The translations under genes were made by a program, and so were the position numbers. From BOG-931 sp963781725 (lineage in GTDB: Bacteria; Pseudomonadota; Alphaproteobacteria; Rhizobiales; Xanthobacteraceae), in the NCBI GenBank assembly GCA_963781725.1, contig CAWAGV010000001.1:62001-126000 (forward strand): 64,000 bases of DNA. Reading direction: 5' to 3'. Position 1 is the stretch's first letter. Every line of letters starts with the position of its first letter. Positions 16,278-24,288 of the stretch are shown piece by piece. The notes beneath the pieces are model-generated. The model was not told the DNA's origin. It did not search any database and saw only the letters and a program-made list of their open reading frames with translations.

Positions 16278-17402
16278 TCAATGGACCGCGGTGCTGGTCA
16301 CCTTGATACCCGAGGTCGTGTTCGCATTTGGATGGGACGGCAATATCGCGTTTTTCAACCAACACATTGCCTTCGGGTTCTGGACGCCGGGTTTAACCCA
16401 GGTCCAAGCCAGGCAAGCTGCGTCCTTGGCGCACATTTCCTGACAACTGTTGGCATTGTTATCGTTCAGCGCCGTATTTCGGTAGTCCGCGCCAGGCATG
16501 TCGATCCCTACCATGAATGCCTGGTTTAGCGCCGCAGTCGGATGACCGGTGGCGATGACGGGATTGGGAACGGGCTTTGGAGGCTGCGGAGCCGGGGAAG
16601 GCCTCGCGATCGGCGCCTGTGCGTTGGGAAGCGCGGCCTGGACGCTCTTGCCATTGATCTCGACGTCCCGCTTGCTGACGATAGAGACGACCTTTGAAGC
16701 GCAATTCTTCCCGGTGGCGTTGCTTTTACAGATCGTTATCTTGAGCAGATCTTGGCCGGGCGTTGCGTTAAACACCCATCCTTGAGGGTCGCTGCCGGTC
16801 GAAATTCCCTGGCGTAGGTCAAACTCTACAGTTGAAGTCGTATCTCTTTCCAGGGTTGGTCTCGTAACCAGCACCTGAGTTCCTGAGTACTGTGCGTCGA
16901 CGTCCGGCGCTGAAGGGAAGGGCGGCGCCGGTCCCGTCGTCAAGCAGGATGGCGCAGACCAAATTTCCGATACCACCTGGTCAGAGGTCCGCCGCGCGCG
17001 GAGTTGAATGCAATAGGTTGTGCCAAACTTCGCGCCGCGCAGGTCGAATTGACCGTCGCCGTAGTGCTGAATTTGCCCAACACAGGGCACATGCTGCGCT
17101 GTGGGGTCGCGATACACGTATGCCTGGCAGCCGAGGACGACGCCAGGCGATGTCGGCTGACCATTTTCGGTTATCGTCGATTTTATTACGACATCTTCGG
17201 TGGCAGTGTTACTGAAGGTACCGCAGATGCTTTCCGCGTTGTTGTCGACCCCGCAATCCCTAAGTGTGAGGTTGTTCGGCGTACCGGGCCGATCCCGCGC
17301 CGAGGCCGGTTGACCGGCGAGGCTAATGACGATCGCTATGCCGGCCGCGGTGGCGGCGCGCCAGCCCTTTAACTCAAGGGTCATTGAAAGCTCAAGCGTC
17401 AT
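16278..17402 (-). CDS. secreted protein with C-terminal PAN/Apple-like domain
   Basis: The 374-residue exported protein has a signal peptide ending GQPASA. Residues 45-160 form a Cys-rich beta region of fibronectin/immunoglobulin flavour (CGVDNNAESICGTFSN, CIQLRARRTSDQV). A Pro-rich linker (about 255-280) leads to a PAN_4-like domain: GADYRNTALNDNNANSCQEM, CAKDAACLAWTW and CWLKNAI, with four cysteines in the usual pattern. PAN domains bind proteins or carbohydrates. Its ATG overlaps the TGA of the gene upstream (17392), so the two are probably translated together. Confidence 0.75.
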   Translation of the reverse strand: MTLELSMTLELKGWRAATAAGIAIVISLAGQPASARDRPGTPNNLTLRDCGVDNNAESICGTFSNTATEDVVIKSTITENGQPTSPGVVLGCQAYVYRDPTAQHVPCVGQIQHYGDGQFDLRGAKFGTTYCIQLRARRTSDQVVSEIWSAPSCLTTGPAPPFPSAPDVDAQYSGTQVLVTRPTLERDTTSTVEFDLRQGISTGSDPQGWVFNATPGQDLLKITICKSNATGKNCASKVVSIVSKRDVEINGKSVQAALPNAQAPIARPSPAPQPPKPVPNPVIATGHPTAALNQAFMVGIDMPGADYRNTALNDNNANSCQEMCAKDAACLAWTWVKPGVQNPKAMCWLKNAILPSHPNANTTSGIKVTSTAVH

Positions 17403-17636
17403 TGAACACCTCCCTTAGAACCCGCTGGACCTGATCGACCCAGACGCCTGCGCGGCTCCTGATTTCGAGGAGGCATTGATGCGCCGGACAGCAGTCTTCG
17501 AACGAACCGTTCCCGGGGCCGCCGATGACCGGAAAACTGGTTTTGGCGCGGGCGGGCCCGGCGGCCTCAAGGGCCGCCGCCAGCACAATGAAGAGGGCCG
17601 GGAGGCCGCCGCGCCTCCACGCATCATTTCGGGCAT
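17392..17636 (-). pseudogene. small secreted GG-G/CP-type protein, frameshifted near its start
   Basis: A ribosome site GGGGGAG precedes ATG 17636 (MPEMMR). After a one-base shift near 17620 the frame continues as a convincing signal peptide (RRGGLPALFIVLAAALEAAG) and the mature sequence VIGGPGNGSFEDCCPAHQCL, LEIRSRAGVWVDQVQ. That motif resembles the 18192 product (CPSGQSLVGFSGRTGLWLDA), so both belong to one family. If no frameshift is accepted, a GTG at 17586 gives a 64-residue product. The stop overlaps the next gene's ATG. Confidence 0.55.
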
Positions 17637-18191
17637 CTCAATGGCTCCCCCAATGTGTCCGCGTAGCAATTTCTCTTCCCGATCAGGTGATCGGTGCGCT
17701 GCTGCAAGTCACGGTGCCGAGGCCCTGGAAGTTGCGGCCGTCGGAGCGGAGGTGACGTCCACGGAACCCCGGCGACCCAATGCAGTCTGGCTGAAGTCAA
17801 GCTGGGCGCAATTCTGGCCGGCGTCAACGCCGTTCACCGTGCCCGCGGCGTCGGCGGCGCCGCTGCTGATTTTGCCGACGACGACAAAGGCCGCAGATAA
17901 CGTCTGTTAAGAAATGAACAAAAACAAACAAACCGAGCCTCAGCCTGTCCGCAACGCTGCGCAATGCCAAGAGTTCTCCGAGCTTACATCGTTCGAGCAG
18001 CAGATCAGGCATGTGCTCGCTCAGGACGGGCCCCCGGTCGGGAGCGGAAGAGCGAATGAAGGAAGGTCCCTTGTTATGCGGCAGTTAGCTTGCTACCGTT
18101 GGTGGCGTGGGATCCAACATTTTAACATCCGAGATTTCAATAAGCGTAGGTTGTGTTCGCGATAGCTGACGCTCCAACAGGAGGATAAACT
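17637..18191. other. 555-base stretch with only weak coding signals
   Basis: Several overlapping frames are open on both strands between 17640 and 17910, but none has both a start signal and recognisable protein features. One minus-strand frame (FVVVGKISSGAADAAG...NCAQLDF) might be the wreck of another secreted protein. The last 60 bases hold the leader of the 18192 gene. Confidence 0.4.
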
Positions 18192-18782
18192 GTGTCGGAA
18201 ACACATTCGCGATTGGTCTCCTCGCTCGCTGCGGCATATTCCCTTTCCCTGGCTTTGGCTGCTTCGCCGGCACTAGCGCGAACTGTATTACCTGTGGCCG
18301 GGTCGAATGGCGATGCGGGGGCAGTGGCCGAGTGCCCCTCAGGTCAATCGCTCGTGGGATTTTCAGGACGCACAGGTCTTTGGCTTGACGCAATCCAAAT
18401 GGTCTGTGCCGCGCCGGGGGCGCAACCTGTTGCATTAGGCCAGCGATATGGTGGCCCCGGTGGGGGCGCCGTGGATAGTTTCTGCCCTCGTGGGTCGCAA
18501 TTGTCGGCGGCGACGCTCAACATGACGACACGCAACCGACAGGTCGCTGCGATCAATTACAGCTGCCTATCCATTCAGACCGGCGAGTCAGCGGATTATT
18601 CATTCGGCAATCCGTCCTATCGGGCACGTTGTCCCGGCGTCGGTGTTGGCGATTGCGGAGTTGACACGAATGCCTTTCAGAGCTGCACTTCTGGCGAGGT
18701 GCCGATTGGATTCACTGTTCGCTATGGGAAAGACGTAAACGGCTTTGGCTTGATATGCGGTCGTGTCGCGGGGATGCGTTAG
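18192..18782 (+). CDS. secreted protein with jacalin-like GG-G/CP-G repeats
   Basis: GTG 18192 follows a strong AGGAGG. The 196-residue product has a signal peptide ending SPALA. It contains three related Cys modules: AVAECPSGQSLVGFSGRTG with LWLDAIQMVC, YGGPGGGAVDSFCPRGSQLS, and CTSGEVPIGFTVRYGKDVNG with FGLICG. This CP-G-x-x-L-x-G-(F/I)-x-GR-x-G-x-W-(L/V)-D pattern is reminiscent of jacalin-type lectin repeats, so surface or glycan binding is a reasonable guess. It lies inside the island. Confidence 0.75.
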   Translation: MSETHSRLVSSLAAAYSLSLALAASPALARTVLPVAGSNGDAGAVAECPSGQSLVGFSGRTGLWLDAIQMVCAAPGAQPVALGQRYGGPGGGAVDSFCPRGSQLSAATLNMTTRNRQVAAINYSCLSIQTGESADYSFGNPSYRARCPGVGVGDCGVDTNAFQSCTSGEVPIGFTVRYGKDVNGFGLICGRVAGMR

Positions 18783-19346
18783 GTCGACGTTATCGCTGAG
18801 TCCAAAAGGTTTATGGCCGATTTTGTTGCAGAAGTAGGTTGTGAAGGAGAGATGGGCCGTTGTGGCTCGATTTTGCGGCCAAGTCTGTTGCCGCTCGCTG
18901 CCTGCGGAGCGGCGACCGCTTGGCGCAGGGGGCTCCGGCCGGCTTCTCAATCGTTCACAAGTTTCGCCGACCAAACGTTCAATCAAAAAGATATCAATGC
19001 CATGTCCATCCATCCGGTTCCTATCAAGTCTCGGATGAGTGAGGTGAGACGGCGCCGTCCTTAGCGCACGCGCACTGATCGCTGCACGGTTGCCAAGCAT
19101 GCCGATAGGTGGGTGGCAGCGGCTTGGCATAGAGGCCGGAATACCGTCCTGCCTCGAAACCAATGCCGGTAAGGCGATAGTACGGGTTGGTGAAGGAGGG
19201 CGGCAGCGTCATTCGTCGGTCCTGTCATGCACCCGACGAAATGAGAGTTAAGGTGGGACAGTCACCTTGGGTTCGCAAGCATAATGTCGGGGTCGAAAAT
19301 GCCCCACTTTGCGGTAAGCGATTGTTGTCAAAGGCTTATGCTAGAG
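18783..19346. other. 564-base non-coding end of the first island unit
   Basis: No open frame here has a ribosome site or family motif. A minus-strand frame at 19024-19212 (MTLPPSFTNPYYRLTGIGFE...) looks faintly protein-like but is unsupported. The stretch ends at the second copy of the tRNA-Tyr repeat. Confidence 0.45.
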
Positions 19347-19859
19347 CTACCTCTCCCACCACCTTGATTTTCAAGACAAACTGCGCTTTCGCAGACGGTC
19401 GACCGACGGTTTTTTATGTTGCATTCGCGTTCTAGAAAAAACCAAGCGTTTCCCAAGCCTTCCAAACCGTTCCCGGCGGCTCCGCGCAACATGACTGCAA
19501 CATCGTGATGTTCGCGGCGCGTTCCGCTTTGTCCTCTGGATCAAGCTAAAATCGCACGCTCCGCGTCGGCGAGTTCTTTGCCGTCATCCGCGCGCGGGAA
19601 CAAATGCCCATATAGGTCCATCGTGATGACGATAGATGCGTGTCCGAGCCGCTCCTGGACCATCTTAGCCGGCAGCTCGAGGCCTCCATCAACTCGGCGA
19701 TTGATGCACCAGGACGCGTAGAAATGGCGGAGCGCATAGAGTCCTGTGTACTTCGCCCGATAGCGAGGTTTATCCTTTTCATCGCGCAGGGGCCCACCGT
19801 TCTTGTCCAGCATCGGAGTGCAGATGCCTGCCGCGATCTGCGCTGGCACGAAGATTTGC
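19347..19859 (+). repeat. 513-bp direct repeat, copy 2 (att-like end plus recombinase 3' end)
   Basis: The copy begins CTACCTCTCCCACCACC, the last bases of tRNA-Tyr including CCA, without the rest of the tRNA. It continues through the recombinase 3' end and matches 13864-14376 at about 99%. It marks the right end of the first island unit and the left end of a second. Confidence 0.9.
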
Positions 19860-20068
19860 CAGATTAGATTTTTGTGATCGATAATGCCGCCTCGACTGGT
19901 TGGGAACACAAGGTCAAGCTTGCTCAGCGGGCAGGCCAGCTTCCACTCCCGCAGCGTATTCATCACGATTGGGCCGATCGGTATCGACCGCACATGGCCC
20001 ATAGATTGTGGTGTGCCGACCGAGGCGTCGCAAGTCCGCTCCCTTGGTCGGCGCGCCCAAGGGCGCAC
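19541..20068 (-). pseudogene. tyrosine recombinase (island integrase), longer C-terminal fragment
   Basis: This second copy keeps more of the catalytic domain: RSIPIGPIVMNTLREWKLAC, LVFPTSRGGIIDHKNL, YALRHFYASWC and LGHASIVITMDLYGHLFP. The first 25 codons or so (MRPWARRPRERTCDASVG) are not integrase-like, and the arm-binding/core-binding N-terminal half is missing. It is therefore truncated near 20040. The R-H-R-Y residues of the C-terminal half are intact. Confidence 0.85.
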
Positions 20069-20162
20069 AGCTTAATTACATTTTTCGTTTATGAATTTAC
20101 TGAGTGGCAAGTCGACACACGCAAAGATGGAATTATAGGGTGACTATCCATAGGAGCTGACT

Positions 20163-20327
20163 ATGTACCAACTGCTTGTCAATTTCGGAAAAGATCAATC
20201 GGGCGCGACCGCTATTGAATATGGCCTTATCGCAGCAGGAATCTCCGTTGCGATCATCGCCGTCGTGAACGGCCTTGGTACGCAATTGAATTCAACTTTC
20301 ACAAGTATTTCGAGTTCGCTGAGATAA
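20163..20327 (+). CDS. Flp/Fap-type pilin, orphan
   Basis: A 54-codon gene encodes MYQLLVNFGKDQSGATAIEY followed by GLIAAGISVAIIAVVNGLG. This is the class IVb Flp pilin signature: a short leader, the processing region before G-ATAIEYGLIAA, and one hydrophobic helix. AGGAG sits eight bases before the ATG. None of the tad/cpa assembly genes is in the window, so it would depend on machinery elsewhere. Confidence 0.88.
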   Translation: MYQLLVNFGKDQSGATAIEYGLIAAGISVAIIAVVNGLGTQLNSTFTSISSSLR

Positions 20328-20343
20328 CGCGCAAACCGCGGCG

Positions 20344-20691
20344 TTAGGGTTCGGGCGCTTGGTGGGGAACGGGAAAGCGCTCAAACCCGACGTGCTCGCC
20401 CATCCCAGCCAGGATGCTGCAGCGTGGCGCCTCTGGTGCCGCAGACGGTGCACCGAGCGGACAGCCGAAGCTTGTCGCTGGACGTGTCGGCTCCACCGAA
20501 TGACGAGCGGCGCGAATGCCATCGGCGCTTGATGGTGGCATTTCTCGCACCATCCCCCAGCACCAAGGATAACCGCGCTGGAGCTGGCCGAGAGTAGGGC
20601 GAGGACCAGGCCGACTGCGCGGCGGCTTCCACCGCGATTCCCAGTAAGCCATGTCTCGCAGTGTGAAATTGGCAGGCTCTCCGCTCATCAT
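20344..20691 (-). pseudogene. zinc-ribbon-type hypothetical gene, broken by three frameshifts
   Basis: Reading three frames in order rebuilds one protein of about 115 residues: MSGEPANFTLRDMAYWESRW...RPTLGQLQRGYPWCW, then WCEKCHHQAPMAFAPLVIRW, then GADTSSDKLRLSARCTVCGT...GATLQHPGW, then GEHVGFERFPVPHQAPEP. Breaks fall near 20550, 20490 and 20400. The two CxxC pairs (CEKC, CTVC) suggest a zinc ribbon. I recall similar proteins from Bradyrhizobium accessory regions; their function is unknown. Confidence 0.7.
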
Positions 20692-20757
20692 GAGAGCGTA
20701 TGCGCGGGGTGCCAATATGCCAGCCGCCACTAATCGCCGCCATGGGCGCTGCGGCTA

Positions 20758-20982
20758 CTAGCGCCCTTCACAATTCCGTTTAGGAACCGCGTGCTCACCA
20801 TACTGGTCTGTCCAGTAGATGGACTGGTTGCGGCAACTTTCGCTGTAGTTGTAGGAGCTGTGTCGGTTTGCACGCCCGTACTCACCATCGGGACCTGCCC
20901 CATATTCTACGGCGTTTGCAGCACCTATAGACCCTGTGGCGAGCGCCGCTAGGGCGGAGGCCACCAAAAGCGTTCGCGTCAT
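20758..20982 (-). CDS. small secreted protein
   Basis: The 74-residue product begins MTRTLLVASALAALATGS and ends its signal peptide at AANA. The mature 50 residues are Tyr/Ser/Asn-rich with two Cys (SYNYSESCRNQSIYW, VPKRNCEGR). AAGGAGG precedes the ATG at ideal spacing. The family is not recognised. Confidence 0.7.
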   Translation of the reverse strand: MTRTLLVASALAALATGSIGAANAVEYGAGPDGEYGRANRHSSYNYSESCRNQSIYWTDQYGEHAVPKRNCEGR

Positions 20983-21110
20983 GCGATCCTCCTTTTTGCC
21001 CGTAAGGAGAACCAACGACGAAAAAATACGTTCCGGTCTGAATCGCAATCAGCCCAATTCTTGCCGGCGTTTGTGGCCCGCACCGGAAAGCCGTTCGGGG
21101 ATAATGAAAA

Positions 21111-21137
21111 AGGCCGCCAACTGGGGCGGCCTCGATG
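21111..21137 (-). terminator. GGCCGCC-type hairpin terminator, minus strand
   Basis: AGGCCGCC (21111-21118) pairs with GGCGGCCT (21125-21132). On the minus strand the loop is CCAGTT and a TTTTTC tract follows. No minus-strand gene lies directly upstream, so it may have arrived with a rearranged segment. Confidence 0.65.
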
Positions 21138-21291
21138 CTTTCAGTCTTGGATGCGTTACGAATGGCTGTGGAGAACTTTGCAATTGAGGGTGACGAGGGA
21201 TGTCTTTGCGGTTGAATCTTGGTGAGCTTGGTTTGATTGGAGCGAAATTCCCGAGCACCTAATCAGGCCGCGAGGGTCGCGAGGGTTTGTC

Positions 21292-21651
21292 GTGAATAGC
21301 CTGAGAAAAAGTAAGCCGTTGCTTCTGATCTGCAGCTTACTGCTGTTCAAAAGCGGTTACGCCCTCTCCGCAGAACTAGAGAGCGCGCACGCGTTTGTCC
21401 AACAGTGCGGTGAATTTTTCACAAAGACCGCCGAGCCAAGCAGCATTAATTATTGCATGACAAAGATTTACACTGTCATGGAACTCGGGCCATTTCTCCA
21501 GCCTGGTATTGACTTCTGTGCAGCAGGAAAATCGACGTTCGACGGGCTGATCGCGATGTCCGCTTACTTAGCTTCGCATCCTGATAAGGAACAAGAGGAT
21601 TCCCTCAGCGCGCTGATCGAAGCCCTAGGGGAGAAATGGCCCTGCAAATGA
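21292..21651 (+). CDS. Rap1a/Tai-family-like secreted protein
   Basis: The 119-residue product, starting at GTG 21292, has a signal peptide (LLLICSLLLFKSGYALSA). Its mature pattern is FVQQCGEF ... INYCMTKIYTVMEL ... DFCAAGKSTFDGLIAMSAYL, then ASHPDKEQE ... EKWPCK. Four Cys, a YL-xx-HP motif and a C-terminal PC are typical of the Rap1a/Tai family, whose founding members are immunity proteins against type VI amidase effectors. No effector gene is adjacent, so its role here is open. Confidence 0.7.
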   Translation: MNSLRKSKPLLLICSLLLFKSGYALSAELESAHAFVQQCGEFFTKTAEPSSINYCMTKIYTVMELGPFLQPGIDFCAAGKSTFDGLIAMSAYLASHPDKEQEDSLSALIEALGEKWPCK

Positions 21652-21957
21652 CCACCGTTCAACCATGCAGAAATTGCGGTCATGGAGCAGCGTGGCGGAT
21701 GAGAGCTTAGAGAGGTAGTGCGATCCCTTGGGCTCGGTGCGATCCCTTGCCGAGCCTCGCTTTTGTGCTCAAACTGTTCCCACGCGAACGAGCCGCCAGG
21801 CAGTCACCCGCACCTTCCGCCAGTTTCTTCTTGCGCGCCTTTCACCGCGCCTTGCCGTTGGTCGCCTTCCGCAGCTCGACGTTGAAGAAATTGAGTTCGA
21901 CAAGTGGCGGTCGCACTGGATCGTCCGCGTGTAGATCAGCCGTTTCCGCGCCGCCGA
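21652..21957. other. 306-base stretch without a supported gene
   Basis: It contains a short direct repeat (TGCGATCCCTTG at about 21719 and 21737). Two overlapping open frames, both Arg/Ser-rich and without a ribosome site, are not convincing. Confidence 0.4.
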
Positions 21958-23517
21958 TCAAATTCGCCCGCCACTACCAGAAATAAGATGCGGGATGTTT
22001 GCTCCGGATCTGATCCATGTGCTGTAGCTTTCAAATTTCAGACCAAGCTTGTCGTAGTTCACCCGGAGATAACCGTCGCGTCCTTGCGCGACTGCCTCTG
22101 GTGCAACTTGTTCCACCTCTTGCGCCATGACGCCGACATAGATCTTGCTGCTTCTGTCATAACTGAATCGGTAGAAGCCGAGGCCGTTGTCGAGATAGCC
22201 GAGGAGATTGATGTCGTGCTTGAGCCGAATATCGGATCGGCGCCCACCGCCGCCGCCGCCGCGCCCACCGCCGCCGCCGCCGCGCCCACCGCCTCCGCCG
22301 CGCATCGCGGCTCCTCCACCACCGTGAGCCCGCGCGGCTCCTCCACCAACGTGAGCTCTTGCGGCGCCTCCGCCACCGTGTGCTCGCGCGGGCCCGCCGC
22401 CAACGCTGCTCCGATTGGCGCGACCCGCGCTGGGGTGGCCCGTCGGTCGTTGCGCCGCTTTGTGCCGCTGCTGGCTTCCGCCTGACGGGCGCGTACTAGC
22501 GCTTGGGCGTTTGTGTCCGGCGCCGGCGCCCGTAGTCGGGCGATTGCCACCACGATTGGCGGCGCCGCGATTGGTATTACCGCGGTCTGCACTGCCGAGG
22601 TTGCCGCGCTCGCCACCCGGCTTGATGACGTTCTGGCCACTGCTGCCACGGAAATTCGGTTGTTGTTGCGCACGGTTGCCAGCGCCTTGGCGACGGTCGC
22701 CGCTGGGTTGCCAGTTCCTCCCCGGGTTGGCGATCGGGTTCGTCGGCCGGTTGATCGAGATATTATTGTTGCGCCAGTTGAGGCCGCCGCCCCAATAGTT
22801 GCCGCCCGACGCCCAGCGGCTGAGGGCATACCCGGCGCCAAACGCGATGCCGGTGGCGACGAGGCCAGCACCGATATAGCCGGGCGTCGGCCAGTAGTAC
22901 GGCGGATAATCGGGATACGGCCAGTCGCCATAGACAACGCCGGGATCGTAATAAGGCACGTAGACAGTATTGGGATCCGTCGGCTCGATGGCGATGATCT
23001 GTTGACCTTGACCGCCTTGCGCCGGCGTGACGGTGACGGTCTGCTCTTGAGTTGATTTCAGCTTGTTGTTCGCTTGCGCCTTGGTGCGGAGGCGCTGAAT
23101 GGCATCCATCACATCGGCCTGCTGCGCCACCATTGCGTCGCCGAGCTTCTGCGTCCAGTCAAGCTTGCCGCTCATCATGGCGAGCACGTCCGGGGTGCCG
23201 ACCAATGCCTTGATGCTGTCATCCCACGGCTGCTTGTCAACGGCGGCCTTGAGTTCATCGCCCTTGAGGTTTTTGTTGTCCTCGAGCCAACGCTCGGCTT
23301 GCACGATGTCGAGCGGGTTAGTCGCCGCCATCAGAACCTCAGCGAGCAGCGGATCGGGATAGAGCGCAATCGGCGCCACCACCTGATCGAGTTCTGCCGG
23401 CTTTAAGAGCGGCGCGCTGGGTATGCCCGTGGATGGCTGGGACGTTTGCGACGCCGCTGCACCGGACGCCAAGATGACCATAGCCAAGACCAGCGACTGG
23501 ACCGCCCGCGAAAACAT
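21958..23517 (-). CDS. DUF3300 protein fused to an S74-type intramolecular chaperone domain
   Basis: The 519-residue exported protein has a signal peptide (MFSRAVQSLVLAMVILASG). Residues 38-210 fit DUF3300 (LDQVVAPIALYPDPLLAEVL, ATNPLDIVQAERWL, DDSIKALVGTPDVL, PNTVYVPYYDPGVVYG). A long Asn/Arg/Gly-rich region follows, ending in GGGGGGR repeats. The last 90 residues begin SDIRLKHDI, the Ser-Lys motif (Ser428, Lys433) of Peptidase_S74 endosialidase chaperones, and continue MAQEVEQVAPEAV, as in tail-fibre trimerisation domains. Self-cleavage before Ser428 is predicted from the family. It may be an outer-surface trimer. Confidence 0.82.
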   Translation of the reverse strand: MFSRAVQSLVLAMVILASGAAASQTSQPSTGIPSAPLLKPAELDQVVAPIALYPDPLLAEVLMAATNPLDIVQAERWLEDNKNLKGDELKAAVDKQPWDDSIKALVGTPDVLAMMSGKLDWTQKLGDAMVAQQADVMDAIQRLRTKAQANNKLKSTQEQTVTVTPAQGGQGQQIIAIEPTDPNTVYVPYYDPGVVYGDWPYPDYPPYYWPTPGYIGAGLVATGIAFGAGYALSRWASGGNYWGGGLNWRNNNISINRPTNPIANPGRNWQPSGDRRQGAGNRAQQQPNFRGSSGQNVIKPGGERGNLGSADRGNTNRGAANRGGNRPTTGAGAGHKRPSASTRPSGGSQQRHKAAQRPTGHPSAGRANRSSVGGGPARAHGGGGAARAHVGGGAARAHGGGGAAMRGGGGGRGGGGGGRGGGGGGRRSDIRLKHDINLLGYLDNGLGFYRFSYDRSSKIYVGVMAQEVEQVAPEAVAQGRDGYLRVNYDKLGLKFESYSTWIRSGANIPHLISGSGGRI

Positions 23518-23601
23518 CGACGCCTCCTAGCAGCTTCTAACCGAGGCTCCATGCCCGCGTCATGCCGCGAGCAAGATCAAATCCCATCGACGCCGGCCGC
23601 C

Positions 23602-24288
23602 CTAGTTTTTCAATTGTGCCAGAGCCTTGGAGTTGCGGATTACGACTTTGCGACTGCTCGACAGTGTGATGCGGCCCTGCCGCACCAGGCGCGTCATCGC
23701 CCGCGAGACCGTTTCGATTCTGAGATCGAGATAGTCGGCAATATCCTGTCTCGAGATCGACAGCGCGACGGTACCGTCGATTGGCATCCGTCGCGCCATC
23801 TCGAGCAGAAAGTCGGCGACGCGAGCCTCGGCCGATCTGCCGAATTGCAGAATGTGCTGCTGATTGCGCCGGATTTCGTTGCTCGCACCGAGCCATAGCT
23901 GATTCGCAACGTCGAAGTCGTGCGTCGCACGATTCATGACCAAGGAGCGTTTGATCGCGCGGACTCTCGCTTCCGTAATGGCCTCGGCGGACAGCGTATA
24001 GGTGTTTCCGGTCTCGAAGCCAAAAAGGTCGCCCGGAACGTAAAACGCAATGATCTGCCTTCGTCCCTCAGCCGTCATCCGGTACGTCCGCACCAAGCCG
24101 GTGATGACCTTGTACAGATAAGTCGCGGGCTCGCTTTCGCCGTAGAATTGATTGTCTTTTGCAAAAGCGATTTCGGTTCCGATCAAGTCGATCTGGCCGA
24201 CGGTGTCCGACGCCGGGTACTGCTTCACCCGGAAAGGAATTTGGTTCACGGAACTCAGTGCACTCTTGGTGGCGGCAAGCGACTGCAT
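23602..24288 (-). CDS. Crp/Fnr-family regulator, FixK-like
   Basis: The 228-residue protein has the cyclic-nucleotide-type beta-roll (YLYKVITGLVRTYRMTAEGR, FYVPGDLFGFE) and a C-terminal helix-turn-helix ISRQDIADYLDLRIETVSRAM. The recognition helix ETVSR matches FNR/FixK proteins, which bind TTGAT-N4-ATCAA. The N-terminus lacks the four Cys of FNR, so oxygen would not be sensed by an iron-sulfur cluster; it fits FixK, normally driven by a two-component system. Three matching DNA boxes lie 4-8 kb downstream. Confidence 0.85.
   Translation of the reverse strand: MQSLAATKSALSSVNQIPFRVKQYPASDTVGQIDLIGTEIAFAKDNQFYGESEPATYLYKVITGLVRTYRMTAEGRRQIIAFYVPGDLFGFETGNTYTLSAEAITEARVRAIKRSLVMNRATHDFDVANQLWLGASNEIRRNQQHILQFGRSAEARVADFLLEMARRMPIDGTVALSISRQDIADYLDLRIETVSRAMTRLVRQGRITLSSSRKVVIRNSKALAQLKN

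Noticed and set aside
17476..17910. 144-codon plus-strand frame in the island
   Set aside because: It overlaps the better supported minus-strand secreted gene, lacks a ribosome site and ends in low-complexity Ala/Thr/Pro.
19024..19212. 62-codon minus-strand frame (MTLPPSFTNPYYRLTGIGFE)
   Set aside because: It looks slightly protein-like but has no ribosome site, no family and no neighbouring gene support.
13864..19859. CRISPR-like interpretation of the repeats
   Set aside because: There are only two copies of a 513-bp repeat, with no short regularly spaced units and no cas genes.
21701..21720. Third att copy in reverse orientation (GAGAGGTAG)
   Set aside because: Only about nine bases match the tRNA-Tyr end and the orientation is wrong; this is expected by chance.
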